From Ophiothrix spiculata (lineage: Eukaryota; Echinodermata; Ophiuroidea; Amphilepidida; Ophiotrichidae), in assembly GCA_000969725.1 (NCBI GenBank), contig JXSR01S008969.1: 24,323 bases of DNA; one strand, written 5' to 3'. The position numbers were made by a program, and so were the translations under genes. The notes beneath the pieces are model-generated. The model had not been told where the DNA came from. It did no database searches and was given only the letters and a program-made list of their open reading frames with translations. Below, one piece after another: positions 1 through 9,065 of the stretch; the stretch's first letter is position 1, and each line of letters begins with the position of its first letter.

Positions 1-274
1 GTATATACTTATGCTGTGTATTTCTTAATGCTAATCAATCTAAACACATTTTGCACAAAATCACTAAGCAGGATTAGATATTCAGGAACCAAACAATACA
101 GTAAGTTCTTATAGTAACAAAGCATTAAATACATAAACCATTATATGTTGAGTGTTGTCTCTTTCTTTTAGTACCCCTCACTTTGATCCCTAACAAGAAC
201 CACACTGCATTGTCATGTCACCCGAACTTGGCCCGGAACATCCCTTTTTAAAGGGATTTTTATTCCTACAGACT
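1..274. other. Unassigned intron-like DNA
   Basis: AT-rich sequence. Short open frames run on both strands from about 190 to 507, but they overlap antisense to each other and neither looks coding outside the small block at 275-318. I see no promoter, RNA gene or terminal repeat. Confidence 0.4.
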
Positions 275-318
275 ATCTCGGAGTACAGAGGTGTAACTCC
301 TGTTGGCTTAGGATGGCA
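275..318 (+). repeat. Block X1, exon-like, inverted copy at 15236-15281
   Basis: This block matches the reverse complement of 15236-15281 over about 44 bp. Both copies encode a similar peptide in the same frame: SEYRGVTPVGLGW here and SECGGVTPVGLGW in the other. A pyrimidine-rich TTTTTATTCCTACAG lies just upstream and would serve as a splice acceptor. It may be a small exon or an exon relic; no family is recognised. The match is short, so coding status is an inference. Confidence 0.4.
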
Positions 319-1275
319 AACTCGTGTACATACTACGAAGTTGATGGGGCATAGCGGTGATAAAATGCAACATAACCCAAATAAAGCAGGTTTTGTTACT
401 ATCAAGACACGGGTATCGTATGTTTTGTTGCAAGTATTTAATTTTATTATTTGTCCATGCTGGAACCAATATGTATAATTTGAATCAATAGAACAAAATG
501 TTTTCATTTTGATGCTGCTAAGAGAAACTTCAAGAAAGACCTGGTATTTCTAGAAGTAGATTAAGGAAAAACCTAGTAGTTCTGGACTTAGACCTGACCA
601 AATTCAAATGATAACAATTGGTCCTTGACAGCTAATTCTATCAAGCAGTGTTCTATGCCATCAGAACTTTTAATAATCAAATCCTGGCGACAAATTCTAT
701 GTTTCTCGAATGAATTATAGTATTTAGAGCTCAGAAGTATTGGTAATTATAACACTTGTCCACTACTGTTTTCATCTCCCAACCAGAGCTGTAGCTAACT
801 CTGAGTTGCTGAAATCTTAAACATGCTAAAGGCTATGAAAAAGGAAAGAACTATTTCTTCAACTGAAGTAAAATACGATCTTGCCAACCCCTCTTTCTAC
901 AGCTCTGGCGGTCAATTTCATGAGAAGAAGCAATCAATTACTGAAAAGCCATAGCATAATAATAGTAAAAAGTATCGATCAAACATCAACAGAGCTATTA
1001 TTTACAACTGTCCATTAGACCTCCAATCTCAAACACTAATAATTATATTTAATTAAAAAAACAATGATCTTATCATTTAGTCATCAAACCTAAGTCACGC
1101 AATAGTCAGCTTGTGCATATCATATCCCAAAATGAAAGCGCATTTGACTCCAACATACGGGTACTTCGATAGTATCATGCGCACAACGCAATGATCTGGT
1201 CGACGACGCAGGATACATTCAAATCACTAATCAGAATGCATTAGGGGATACTGCGTATGTTGTCTATTTACTAAG
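319..1275. other. Unassigned sequence between X1 and Y1
   Basis: About 957 bp separate X1 from Y1 here, whereas the inverted copies X2 and Y2 are only 35 bp apart. The segment was therefore inserted here or deleted there. I see no long ORF, terminal inverted repeats or RNA gene in it. Confidence 0.45.
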
Positions 1276-1432
1276 ACTCTGATGGCATCTGTACACAACA
1301 AATTCCCTAAGGCGTCAAAATTAGAAAAGTGGGAAAATTACTGATGGTTTATTTGGTTTTTGTGACTTCAAAATGATGAATTATTTCCTTTTAAAAGACA
1401 TCTCTTCTAATTTCTTCCGGTCAAAAGATGAT
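1276..1432. repeat. Block Y1, inverted copy at 15048-15200
   Basis: About 155 bp matching the reverse complement of 15048-15200 with scattered substitutions and small indels. Shared landmarks are a GATGGCATCTGTACAC motif, an ATTAGAAAAGTGG motif and a CTTCCGGTCAAAAGATG motif. It is AT-rich and non-coding in appearance, probably intronic or intergenic DNA copied along with block X. Confidence 0.65.
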
Positions 1433-1518
1433 TTTATTATTTCTCTTAGATTATGACACGTGACTGTGGCGCAGACATCATCACAAATTTACTAGAGCTT
1501 TGCAGAGTGACTATTTAA

Positions 1519-1822
1519 CCCGGGGGAGTCAAATATGAAATGGATACGGGTGTAAGGCCAGCGCTCCGACAGGCTGGGGCATTCGGTGCAAGCACAGGCT
1601 AAAAAAAATGAGGGTCATTGGGTGAGGGCATGATTTTTGGCATTCGATGAGAGAAATTTGGCATTCGGTGAGAGAAAAATATAAAAATTTATAGAGTCTT
1701 TGGGTGAGAGCACAGGCAATTGTAAAATATTACGGGTATTTGGGTGCCAGCGACGCTGAAAAGGGGGGGGGGGTCTTTTGAGCCTTACATACGCGTCACC
1801 TCCAGAATGGGACTGCCCCGGG
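1519..1822. mobile_element. hAT-type miniature inverted-repeat element, 304 bp
   Basis: Ends are CCCGGGGGAGTC on the left and, on the opposite strand, CCCGGGGCAGTC on the right. A perfect 8-bp direct repeat CTATTTAA sits immediately outside each end (1511-1518 and 1823-1830), the target-duplication size of hAT transposons. The interior has no ORF. It holds degenerate repeats of a GGCATTCGGTGAGAG-like unit (about 1580-1700) and an 11-base G run at 1763-1773. It is a non-autonomous copy that would need transposase from elsewhere. Confidence 0.8.
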
Positions 1823-2038
1823 CTATTTAATAGAACTTAAATATGTAACATGATATAACAATTCTAAATGTATTGAGTTAGTTTTGACCTTGATCCTCAG
1901 GCAGTTATGTAGATGTTTACTTAATATTCTATAACAATGGCTGGTTAGAAACAACGACAAGCCCATGAACAAATAACCCCCTGTTTTCCATTCTATAAGA
2001 TGTTTCAAAAAGACATCTATCAACACTGACTTGATTTA

Positions 2039-2150
2039 AATTCTTTTGAAATCGCTCACTGAAAACTACCCAAGAATAACACAACCTCCAACTTAAATAG
2101 CGACAAAAATAAGTACTCTGAGATGGATACATTTTATATACCTAATTTAG
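2039..2150. repeat. Left edge of unit A, direct copy at 10015-10125
   Basis: This shares TTCTTTTGAA, an AATAGCGACA-AAATAA stretch and ATTTTATA-ACCT in the same order and orientation with 10015-10125. It is the leftmost detectable homology between units A and B and is much more diverged than the 3.4 kb block. No coding potential seen. Confidence 0.5.
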
Positions 2151-2768
2151 AGGGATTTTTGATAAGCAAATTATGTCATATTTGATATACTGACCTACGA
2201 AAGGTTCCTCTTGTCGTTTTACGGTGCTCTTGTACGTCTAATTGAACAAATTTGATGAATGTGAGTTTTGATGTGTTATCTATCAGATTTTATCAGCAAA
2301 TAGACATGTAGTTAGGTAGTTAGGTAAAACAACCAGCACGTAGATGAAAGTGACTTCTAGGCTTAAAAATGAAAGATTTTTGTTTCAAATGTAATAAAAC
2401 ATTGTAAAATGAAGGATTGTTATTCCCAACCGTTAAATATATTAAATTCTGAATGATTTTTATCCACATCTCCAGTTTTTATTTGTTAACCAACTTAGAG
2501 ATTCAAAGCCCGATTTTATCCAACAGGTTACGTCAAGGAGAAAAAATCTCGTCAGCAAGTTTTTCTTATATTTTTGAGATCGGAAAATTAAATTGATCAT
2601 TATAAGCTCATTTGCATATGACCTATGCCTTGGCTATTACTTCTTTTGAAGAGTGGAACGAAACTTGGAGATTTTATTCTTTGACATGCTTAGCTCGTTT
2701 ATATAATTTATGCTGCTAAAAAGTTTTCTTTTCTTGAAAAGTGTTGGTTTTTAAAGTAACTCTAAAGC
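2151..2768. other. Unassigned AT-rich sequence
   Basis: No ORF of note, no terminal repeats and no clear match elsewhere in the window. Probably intergenic or the 3' flank of the minus-strand gene candidate in unit A. Confidence 0.35.
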
Positions 2769-3200
2769 AGGGCTGGACATAAGCACCCGCCCGATTGCCA
2801 ATGGCGGGCGGGTAAAAAATGAAAGTTACCTTCCCGACATCATGAACATGGCAGGTATTTTTTATTTTTTTGTATAGACCACATTTAATGATCTCCTCTA
2901 GTTTACCTTGAGTAGGGATGGGCCACTATGAAATTTTGAAATGTCACCAATAAAATATCAATGTTTAAGAAAAGAGACCTAGCCATATACCAAATTTCTT
3001 TAAAAAAAGCAACTTTTTGCAAAATATACACAAAGTTATCGAGTTTTGTGAAAAAAAACCCCACAAAAATTCATGCCATTTGTATCAATTTTTAAATCTT
3101 TGTGATGTTTTGTTCGTAAAATGTTAAGATATGGACAGGTAAATTTATTGTCGGGTGGGAAACTTTTGTAATATACCTGCCCGACTGGCTAATACGAAAA
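2769..3200. mobile_element. Degenerate miniature element with GGCGGGCGGGT arms
   Basis: It starts CAGGGCTGGACATAAGCACC, a hAT-like beginning. A GGCGGGCGGGTA..AAAGTTACCTTCCCGAC arm near 2802-2840 matches, inverted, the GTCGGGTGGGAAACTTTT..TACCTGCCCGAC stretch near 3150-3187. The intervening sequence is non-coding. The right outer terminus is not clear and no target duplication is found, so the copy is probably truncated. Confidence 0.4.
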
Positions 3201-3309
3201 CATACCAAAATCCAGAACTGTTCTAAAGGTTCATTTCCTCCAGAAAATAGGAAATACTTAGGCAGGATATATTGCCACAATTCCCAAAAATGTGTAATAT
3301 CTATATCTT

Positions 3310-4210
3310 CTTTTTGGAGCCAGATGGCAAAATTTATCTGGAATAACCATTTGTCATGATGGTATGGTATCTACCGGTGTCCTCGGTGTCCTCATCAGTT
3401 GTTGATTTCTGCATAGAATGTGGTATATTGGTCACTTGCTGGTGGTCACTCTGCTTCATGCTGGTCCCCATGATTGGCGAGCTGCAGGATATACAAACCA
3501 AATGACAAATTTGTTAGTTTGTATCGCACGCGTACTTTAAATTAAATAAGAGTAATTATTAACAAGTTAAAATGTTTTGAATACTATTGCATTTTAAGTG
3601 TGGGTCGTACTGTGAGGAAAATGTTACGGTCGCTGTCTAATAAAGATAAACGTGCACCTTTAAAAAAAGTTGGATTGAAACTCATTATGCATTTTGTGAA
3701 ATAAAGTGAACACCACGGGGTAAACGCGATGTTATACCTGCATCCGATATCATGGACGGCATATCATCTAACATGTCTTTTATGAGTCTTAAAGGTTTTT
3801 GAGGCTAAATCAATCAAATAAAATCATATCAGTGAGGTATATACAAATCTAATATAACGTATGCAAACTAAAAGTAAATCATGGTGGTTATAAATATTCA
3901 TTTTCAGTAATATCTTTTGCTGATTTGAGAAGATTACAAATTGGAAAACACAGTGAGACATGAACGAATTAAGAGCTGTGTTGGTGTTCTCAGGAAAGAT
4001 AATTTGATTGATAACGGCAGATCGTATGATAATGTAGATAAAAAACTTGATTTTTCAATCAAAATTTGTGACAATAGCTGCTAACAGCTTTATCCAATCC
4101 GGGTATCCAATATCTTGTCTAAGGGCATTACGTTCAAACGGATTCAGTGCGTTTTTTGTGAGAGTTTTAACTTGACACATTTTAAATGCTGCTACCATTT
4201 TAAATGTAGT
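3310..4210. repeat. Unit A left half, direct copy at 10990-11900
   Basis: Collinear same-orientation similarity to 10990-11900 across roughly 0.9 kb with many indels. It is strongest at 3393-3500, where about 100 bp match 11107-11214 with only a handful of differences, against visibly lower identity on both sides. It contains the last two candidate exons of the minus-strand gene fragment. Confidence 0.75.
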
Positions 4211-5985
4211 TACATGAGTTTGAAATAGTTATTTAAAGATGGCGCTATTTTAGAAAATTGACGCATTTAAAATTTTTCCATTTATCAACTCAAATATTTA
4301 TACCAGGATAGGAATGGATGAGATGGGTGAGATGTAACGCAAATGGGACGCATTAAAAACAGGACCCTGTGCGTCAACATTGTATACCGTCCTCTTTGCC
4401 ATTGTTTACAAAGACAAAAGGATGTATCTTAAACAATTAAATTATGTAACATACACGCGTATCAGGCAAAACAAAGATCTACATTATTACTCCCCAGTGA
4501 TTAACTTTTTTCAGTAACCTTACCTTTGTAAAACAATGCAGAAAATTGCTTCCGAGGTCCAAGTAATGGATAGTCAGATTTTGGGTTGAAGGCTTCTCAA
4601 GACAGGTGCTTGCTAAATTGTCTCTCTTTGCCATAAACTGATCTTTTAATTACTATCCATTTCTGTATGTATTGAATCTAATTTTATCTGTTTGAGCAAT
4701 CTCTATTTTTAATTGTCAGTTGACAGCTTAATTTCCACATACAAGAGAAAATGATTAGTGTAATTTTATTTAAAGAAATATATTCATTATTTAGAGACAA
4801 TGTATATCGCTATGGAGAGTCATGTTAGTCTTGTCTGCGTATACAAACATAGGCGCCTAATGAATCATGTCTGTGTATTTGCGATTAGGCCAAAAAAAAA
4901 ATTGTTTGGTTGTCCTCCACAACTTTTTTTAGCAAGTGCGGGCGGGAGGATTTTATTTTTTTTTTAGATTTTTTTTTTCAAATGTAAGTTAAAGCTACAC
5001 CAAATTATGGCCTCTGTAACGGTGCAAATAAGTCTACTGTACCGGAAACTCTCTTAAAACAGTATTAAAATGAAAACAACAACTTTGTAAGTTAAAGCTA
5101 CACCAAATTATGGCCTCTATAAAGATGCAAATAAGTGTCTACTATACTGAAAAATCTCTTAAAACAGTATTTAAATGAAAACTTAATAAATATTTTCAAG
5201 AGATAAAAATTCTCAAAGAAAAATCTGAAAATTAGGCGCGGTACACTTTTGTACAGTAAAAACTTTTTTCCAGTTTTGAAAAATAGGGGCAGACGGTGGC
5301 GGACAACCAAACTACTTTTTGTTTTATGGCCTAAAATATTAAATCAGGAAAGACAATTTATTTTCTTAAACCAATACCACTGCTCTTATTGATTACTTTG
5401 CTTTATTTATATATTATAATAAAATTTATATGTATATACATGTAGTTAGAGTGTACAATGATTTAAAATTAAGAAAAATTATAACTTCACCTTTATGCCA
5501 TTTTGGTCGACAAAAGCACTGCATCTGCAATCATTGCATCTTTATACAACACCTGCTAAAGTACAGATAGAAAGGTGACATATATTTTGAAAATATCACC
5601 AAATGTTGCAATGTCATATTGAAGTCACTGAAAATTATATAATGCACGCCTTCAGGCTTACCTCCGCCGTTTCCAAAATTTGATCGAATGGTGCATCAGA
5701 AAGGAAAGAAAACATTCACTATGCAAAAACAAAAGGAAATATTCTGTGGAAATGAATACCAACCAAAGTATGCAGCTGTCTGTTTGATGCTATAGATAAA
5801 ACTAATACATATCTATCATTTTGATCTTCTCACATTCACAAGGTCATGATGCCACATAGATTTGCGACCTACGTCCTGGATATCTCAATACGTAATTCAT
5901 CATATTTGAGATCCACATATCCGCAAATCAACTTCTCATCAGCAGTTAATTGCAGCGCTATTATCACTGTTATTATTTTGATGAG
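3375..5985 (-). CDS. Candidate multi-exon gene fragment, unknown family (unit A)
   Basis: Exons are listed in transcript order on the minus strand. The first is 5985-5873 (113 nt, acceptor TTTAAAG, donor GTAGGT, phase 0 to 2). The next are 5718-5662 (57 nt, acceptor TTTTTGCATAG, donor GTAAGC) and 4608-4524 (85 nt, acceptor AG before CACC, donor GTAAGG). Then comes 3804-3738 (67 nt, acceptor TTGATTTAG, donor GTATAA), and possibly 3481-3375 (acceptor CTGCAG). Phases match across the first four, giving a stop-free product with stretches ADEKLICGYVDLKYDELRI, SIKFWKRRSTCLEKPSTQ, LTIHYLDLGSNFLHCFTK and LIKDMLDDMPSMISDA. Joined in phase, the last exon gives ARQSWGPA then a stop; another frame of it stays open. 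Unit C preserves the first three. No domain, signal peptide or family is recognised, and the 5' end is not found. Splicing is inferred, not observed. Confidence 0.4.
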
Positions 5986-6120
5986 CTTTAAAGGATATCA
6001 GTTGAATGATGAAAAATAAATCAGTGTCACGAATCCTATCATTAATAACAAATAAAGTCCCATTTGTATTGAATCCATACCTTGCACTTTTTGAAGATTC
6101 GTCTGATAAATTCAAAATTA
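4524..6120. repeat. Unit A right half, direct copy at 21879-22720
   Basis: Same-orientation copy of 21879-22720. An 86-bp stretch at 5857-5942 is identical to 22423-22508. Homology begins inside a candidate exon near 4533, lapses over about 4690-5560 (which includes the miniature element at 4888-5331), then resumes to about 6120. Confidence 0.8.
4888..5331. mobile_element. TA-flanked miniature inverted-repeat element, 444 bp
   Basis: The left end GGCCAAAA..TTTGGTTGTCCTCCAC is mirrored by the right end, which on the other strand reads GGCCATAAAACAAAAAG, then TTTGGTTGTCCGCCAC. TA lies on both sides (4886-4887, 5332-5333), as for Tc1/mariner-like elements. The interior holds two tandem copies of a ~103-bp unit starting at 4984 and 5087 (GTAAGTTAAAGCTACACC). 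No transposase is encoded. It sits between two candidate exons and has no counterpart in unit C. Confidence 0.7.
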
Positions 6121-6271
6121 TCTTATGACACCAGATGTAGACAAAATGAACAAGAAATTTTGAATTTACACTTTTCTTTCTCATGTTAATATATATGTTT
6201 TGTCTAACAGCTTCCGTTTTCAATTTCTGTCTGTGGTGGACGATGCAAATAGAATATTGATGTCGCATCAT
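6081..6271 (-). CDS. Possible further exon of the unit A gene, weak
   Basis: A strong donor (CAAG then GTATGG, exon edge at 6081) is conserved at 22670 in unit C. The last codons before it read FKKCK here and SEKCK in C, both ending in phase 0, which fits the next exon at 5985. Upstream the two copies differ by a 1-nt indel and the frame here meets TAA after about 15 codons. Either the exon is very short or this copy is decayed. A different open frame spans the interval but ends out of phase. Confidence 0.2.
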
Positions 6272-6374
6272 AAGTCATATGATGTTTAATATTCTTCCCC
6301 CAAAATCAAATTGCAACCAAACTGTTTCAACAATACACCGTATATTGTTACTACCTGCAATTAAAGGTTCTAAC

Positions 6375-6490
6375 CGTTCCAATCTTTGGAGAAAGCACTT
6401 TCCTCAATCTAACTCACGTCACCAAACGGAGCATGTAGGACATTCACTCTCCTCATTAACCTTTAAAATTAATAACTGTTTCATGGCGAT
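6375..6490 (-). repeat. Exon-like block, inverted copy at 23535-23670
   Basis: The minus strand reads ATGAAACAGTTAT, GAGGAGAGTGAATGTCC and AGTGCTTTCTCCAAAGATTGG, all matching 23535-23670 on the plus strand. Both copies contain a short frame with CP(T/K)C followed later by GKCFLQR, but this copy has in-frame stops between them. It lies just upstream of unit A in transcript direction, so it could be a 5' exon relic of the same gene. Confidence 0.4.
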
Positions 6491-6499
6491 AACAGCCGT

Positions 6500-7440
6500 T
6501 CGACAATTTCATTTTTGGTTTTAACTTCATGATTAAGTTGTTGCAAATTTCATTCAAACCATACCAAAATTATGACATTTCATGTTATTATCGTAAAGAT
6601 GTGACAAAAAATAATGCATACATCATTCTTTATGTAACAAATCCATCTTTCTGGAGTGCCCACATTGAAAAAAAATATAACCATAGGTTGGAATACCATC
6701 TCCCTTAAAATTGGTATACGCCAGATGCCACTCCACTGCTATATCACCACACCGTCTGTTTAAGGCTATTGTCCTTTTTCACGAGCGAGATGGAGAAAAT
6801 GCCATATTTCCTGTAATCTTCATGATCCTTGACTACATATGTCATTTTTTTAGCTTATGTGAAGAATAGAACCTCTAGATCAAACATGAACATTGACTAG
6901 GGATGTCACTTCTATAAAATAAATCAAAATGTGCCGATTACTTTTGTCTTTTCCACAGAACCTCATAATTATTTCATGATGATCGGGCAATTTGATTTTG
7001 TTCAAACTTTAACAGATTGTAGGCTTTATACTTCTTATTTATTTACAAATAATATTGTATAAATATGTGGTTATTGTTGTAAAACACATGAAAGACTTTG
7101 TAAGATAAATATTGCTGTATAGCTATAACAGATGCATTTGGTTTTGAAGTAGTCATATTTATCTTTCAAATTCAAAATGGCCGCAAAATGACGGTCCAAT
7201 TTTTTTTCATTACTATTTAAATGCCTAATCATAAAGAATATAACATTGAGGATTGCTAAAAAAATCATTTAAACCCCAGTTTGTGCGTGTGCAAACTACA
7301 GAACATTCTGCGCTGTGATGACCTTCTTTTAAATCGTCCCCTCTAAATACTAAGGAGAAAGTGAAAACAATAGGCCTTATTAAAGCAATATCTTATATAT
7401 ACAAAATATTATGTAAGTCTGCCACTAACCAAATACGCAT
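6500..7440. other. Unassigned AT-rich sequence
   Basis: No coding frame, terminal repeat pair or internal copy recognised. Short open frames in both directions are consistent with chance at this base composition. Confidence 0.35.
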
Positions 7441-7444
7441 CAAT

Positions 7445-7800
7445 ATGTCAAAACATCTCCAGGAAGCTTTAGGACATGGTCGTCATACGGCAATTGGTTA
7501 CTTTTTCGACACGTATCCAGGCTGGTATTGTAAAGACAGAGTTCCTTGTCATTTTTCTCGATGTGGTGACCAAGAATCAAATAGCTCTTGCACAGAGCCC
7601 AGTTATTTGTAAGCACTAAAGCAGTCAGTAAATGGGACCGTCGCGCTGCTTCGCAGTGCCGCAGCCGTGATGCTTGGTCACTAAATTGGTTTGATCACCG
7701 GAATTTAATACTAGACAGAAGGGATGTTGGTCAGCATGGTCAGGGGCATGGTGGGGATAAGTCGAGGGATCTGGGCAAGATCTGGAATCAAACGGCTTAA
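7445..7800. other. GC-richer patch with open frames on both strands
   Basis: Base composition rises clearly against the flanks, as exons often do in AT-rich animal DNA. The plus strand has a frame 7445-7612 with several Cys (KDRVPCHFSRCGDQ) and another 7588-7800 rich in Arg, Asp and Gly. The minus strand has an uninterrupted frame of about 84 codons, roughly 7695 down to 7443, with VLTNNWALCKSYLILGHHIE. I cannot tell which, if any, is real and recognise no family. Confidence 0.25.
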
Positions 7801-7989
7801 ATATAAAGACGTGTTAAAACCTCTATGCATATGGTCGAGAGTTGGTAAATGGACCTGAAATCGTGCCTATCATCAAAGTCAAAAACATATAATTATGAAC
7901 AAATTTGAACATGACCTTTAGTACAATTTTCATTTGTAAAATTTGTTAACAAACCAAACATTGCCAGAGCTACATGTGCATTCTTTTAT

Positions 7990-8088
7990 TAGCTCCAATG
8001 GAGACTTGTTTGTCACTGTTCCAACAACATCATGGTAGCTGATACGTACAATCGCAATCGTTTTGTGGGGAGTCGGGCCGCCAAGTGA
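7990..8088 (+). pseudogene. Possible NHL-repeat relic
   Basis: The plus strand encodes GDLFVTV and, after a frame change, NIMVADTYNRNRFVG before TGA. NHL beta-propeller repeats, common in TRIM-type proteins, have blades of the form G-x-(I/L)-x-V-x-D followed by N-x-R-(V/I). The resemblance is visible but rests on about 25 residues and one frameshift. The inverted copy near 16200-16275 keeps GDLFVTV and the VADTYNRNRFVG stretch. Treat as a hint only. Confidence 0.25.
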
Positions 8089-8375
8089 GTTTGATTGAAT
8101 TATGTAGTCCAACAGAATCTAATTTCAACTCCCAGTCTCTTCACCAGACGATCGCGTCTCACATTTTATTGCTGCACAGAAAAAAGCTACATAGTTTTGA
8201 CTGTAAAAGAGACGACAACACCAAGGGATCATGTCACTTCCTATTTACAAGTCAACTGAGACAGATTCCTAAGCTTAATGTAAGTTTCAATCAAAAAGCG
8301 ACTGAATCTATATACTGGAGATAGTGGAGAGATCTATTAAATTTTGATATACCAATTTGTCATATGTTTGCTCAG

Positions 8376-8494
8376 GTCTTCCATGACCAGAATAACACGT
8401 AGAACATTCAGGAGACACACAGCTGATGCGCAGCTGGACAAGGCCCACCCTGAATTGGTTGCGACAGAACTCTATGTGTTGCTCAGTTTGAGCG
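8376..8494 (+). CDS. Candidate internal exon, unknown family
   Basis: A 119-nt exon candidate is bounded by acceptor TTTGCTCAG and donor GTGTAA. The frame reads SSMTRITRRTFRRHTADA, then QLDKAHPELVATE, very basic at first and then acidic. The inverted copy at 15785-15903 preserves the frame with few changes (DKAHP to DEAHP; ELYVLLS to EPHGLLC). In that copy the acceptor is CTCAAG, so the splice site is shifted or lost. It may belong with the NHL-like relic upstream. No domain is recognised. Confidence 0.35.
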
Positions 8495-8689
8495 GTGTAA
8501 AAAGACAAACGCAAAGATTATTAAATGCAAACAAACATTCTTTTGATGAAGAGATATTTGTGCGACATAATTGTATTCTTTCGGAATCATCTCCTAGATT
8601 TTCCATTATGTTGTCTTCATAGTCTTTATAGTTACACAAAATATTCTTAGTGAAAGCTAGGTTTCTAAATGGTATCTTCTATCATAATA

Positions 8690-9065
8690 ATTAATACCGT
8701 TAAACAAATTCAACATCACCTCCAAACCTTTGTAATTGCACGTGCTCTCAACACACTTTATAGGTGTCCGCTGACCACTGTGGCCCAAGTAGGCTCCATA
8801 CCACATCAAGCTTAATTTCTTGTTCCCGACAAGCTCTAGGGGTGCTGATCCTTCATCAGCCCACATTTGCACCATTACTGCCTGGATAAGCTCCCCAACT
8901 TTCGTGCGGGTTTCCCCGAGTCAATTAGCAGTTAGTTCCTTGTCCAAGAGAATTTCAAGAACACTCACATCTTGGTACCAGCAGGGTTCGAATTCGAGAC
9001 CTTCCGCACCACAAGCGAGCGCTGTACCGTTTAAACTTGAATGTTCAATAATTCATGCTATATCA
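8690..9065 (-). mobile_element. tRNA-derived SINE candidate
   Basis: Reading down the minus strand from about 9065 there is a tRNA-like head: GGTACAGCGCTCGCTTGTGG, then GTGCGGAAGGTC, then a B-box-like GAATTCGAACCC at 8984-8995. The body continues CTTGGACAAGGAACTAACTG, a phrase like that in many animal SINE bodies. The 3' end is set only approximately, and no target duplication or second copy is seen here. The head is diverged from a functional tRNA. Confidence 0.5.

Larger units (their letters stand above)
7796..8590. repeat. Block Z1, inverted copy at 15690-16290 plus 18130-18275
   Basis: About 0.8 kb matching the opposite strand of 15.69-18.28 kb in collinear order. Positions 7796-7925 pair with 18275-18130, and 7930-8590 pair with 16290-15690. 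The second copy carries a ~1.8-kb foldback between the two parts. Identity is high around 8340-8585 and lower to the left. Confidence 0.8.

Noticed and set aside
190-507. 105-codon minus frame and 87-codon plus frame over the same bases
   Set aside because: They are antisense to each other, lack known motifs, and only the 44-bp X block has a conserved counterpart.
3375-3481. The long open frame SPIM..IPHSMQKSTT as the definite reading of the last exon
   Set aside because: It needs two bases from the previous exon, but the upstream chain ends with one; in phase, the exon stops after about eight codons. Left unresolved.
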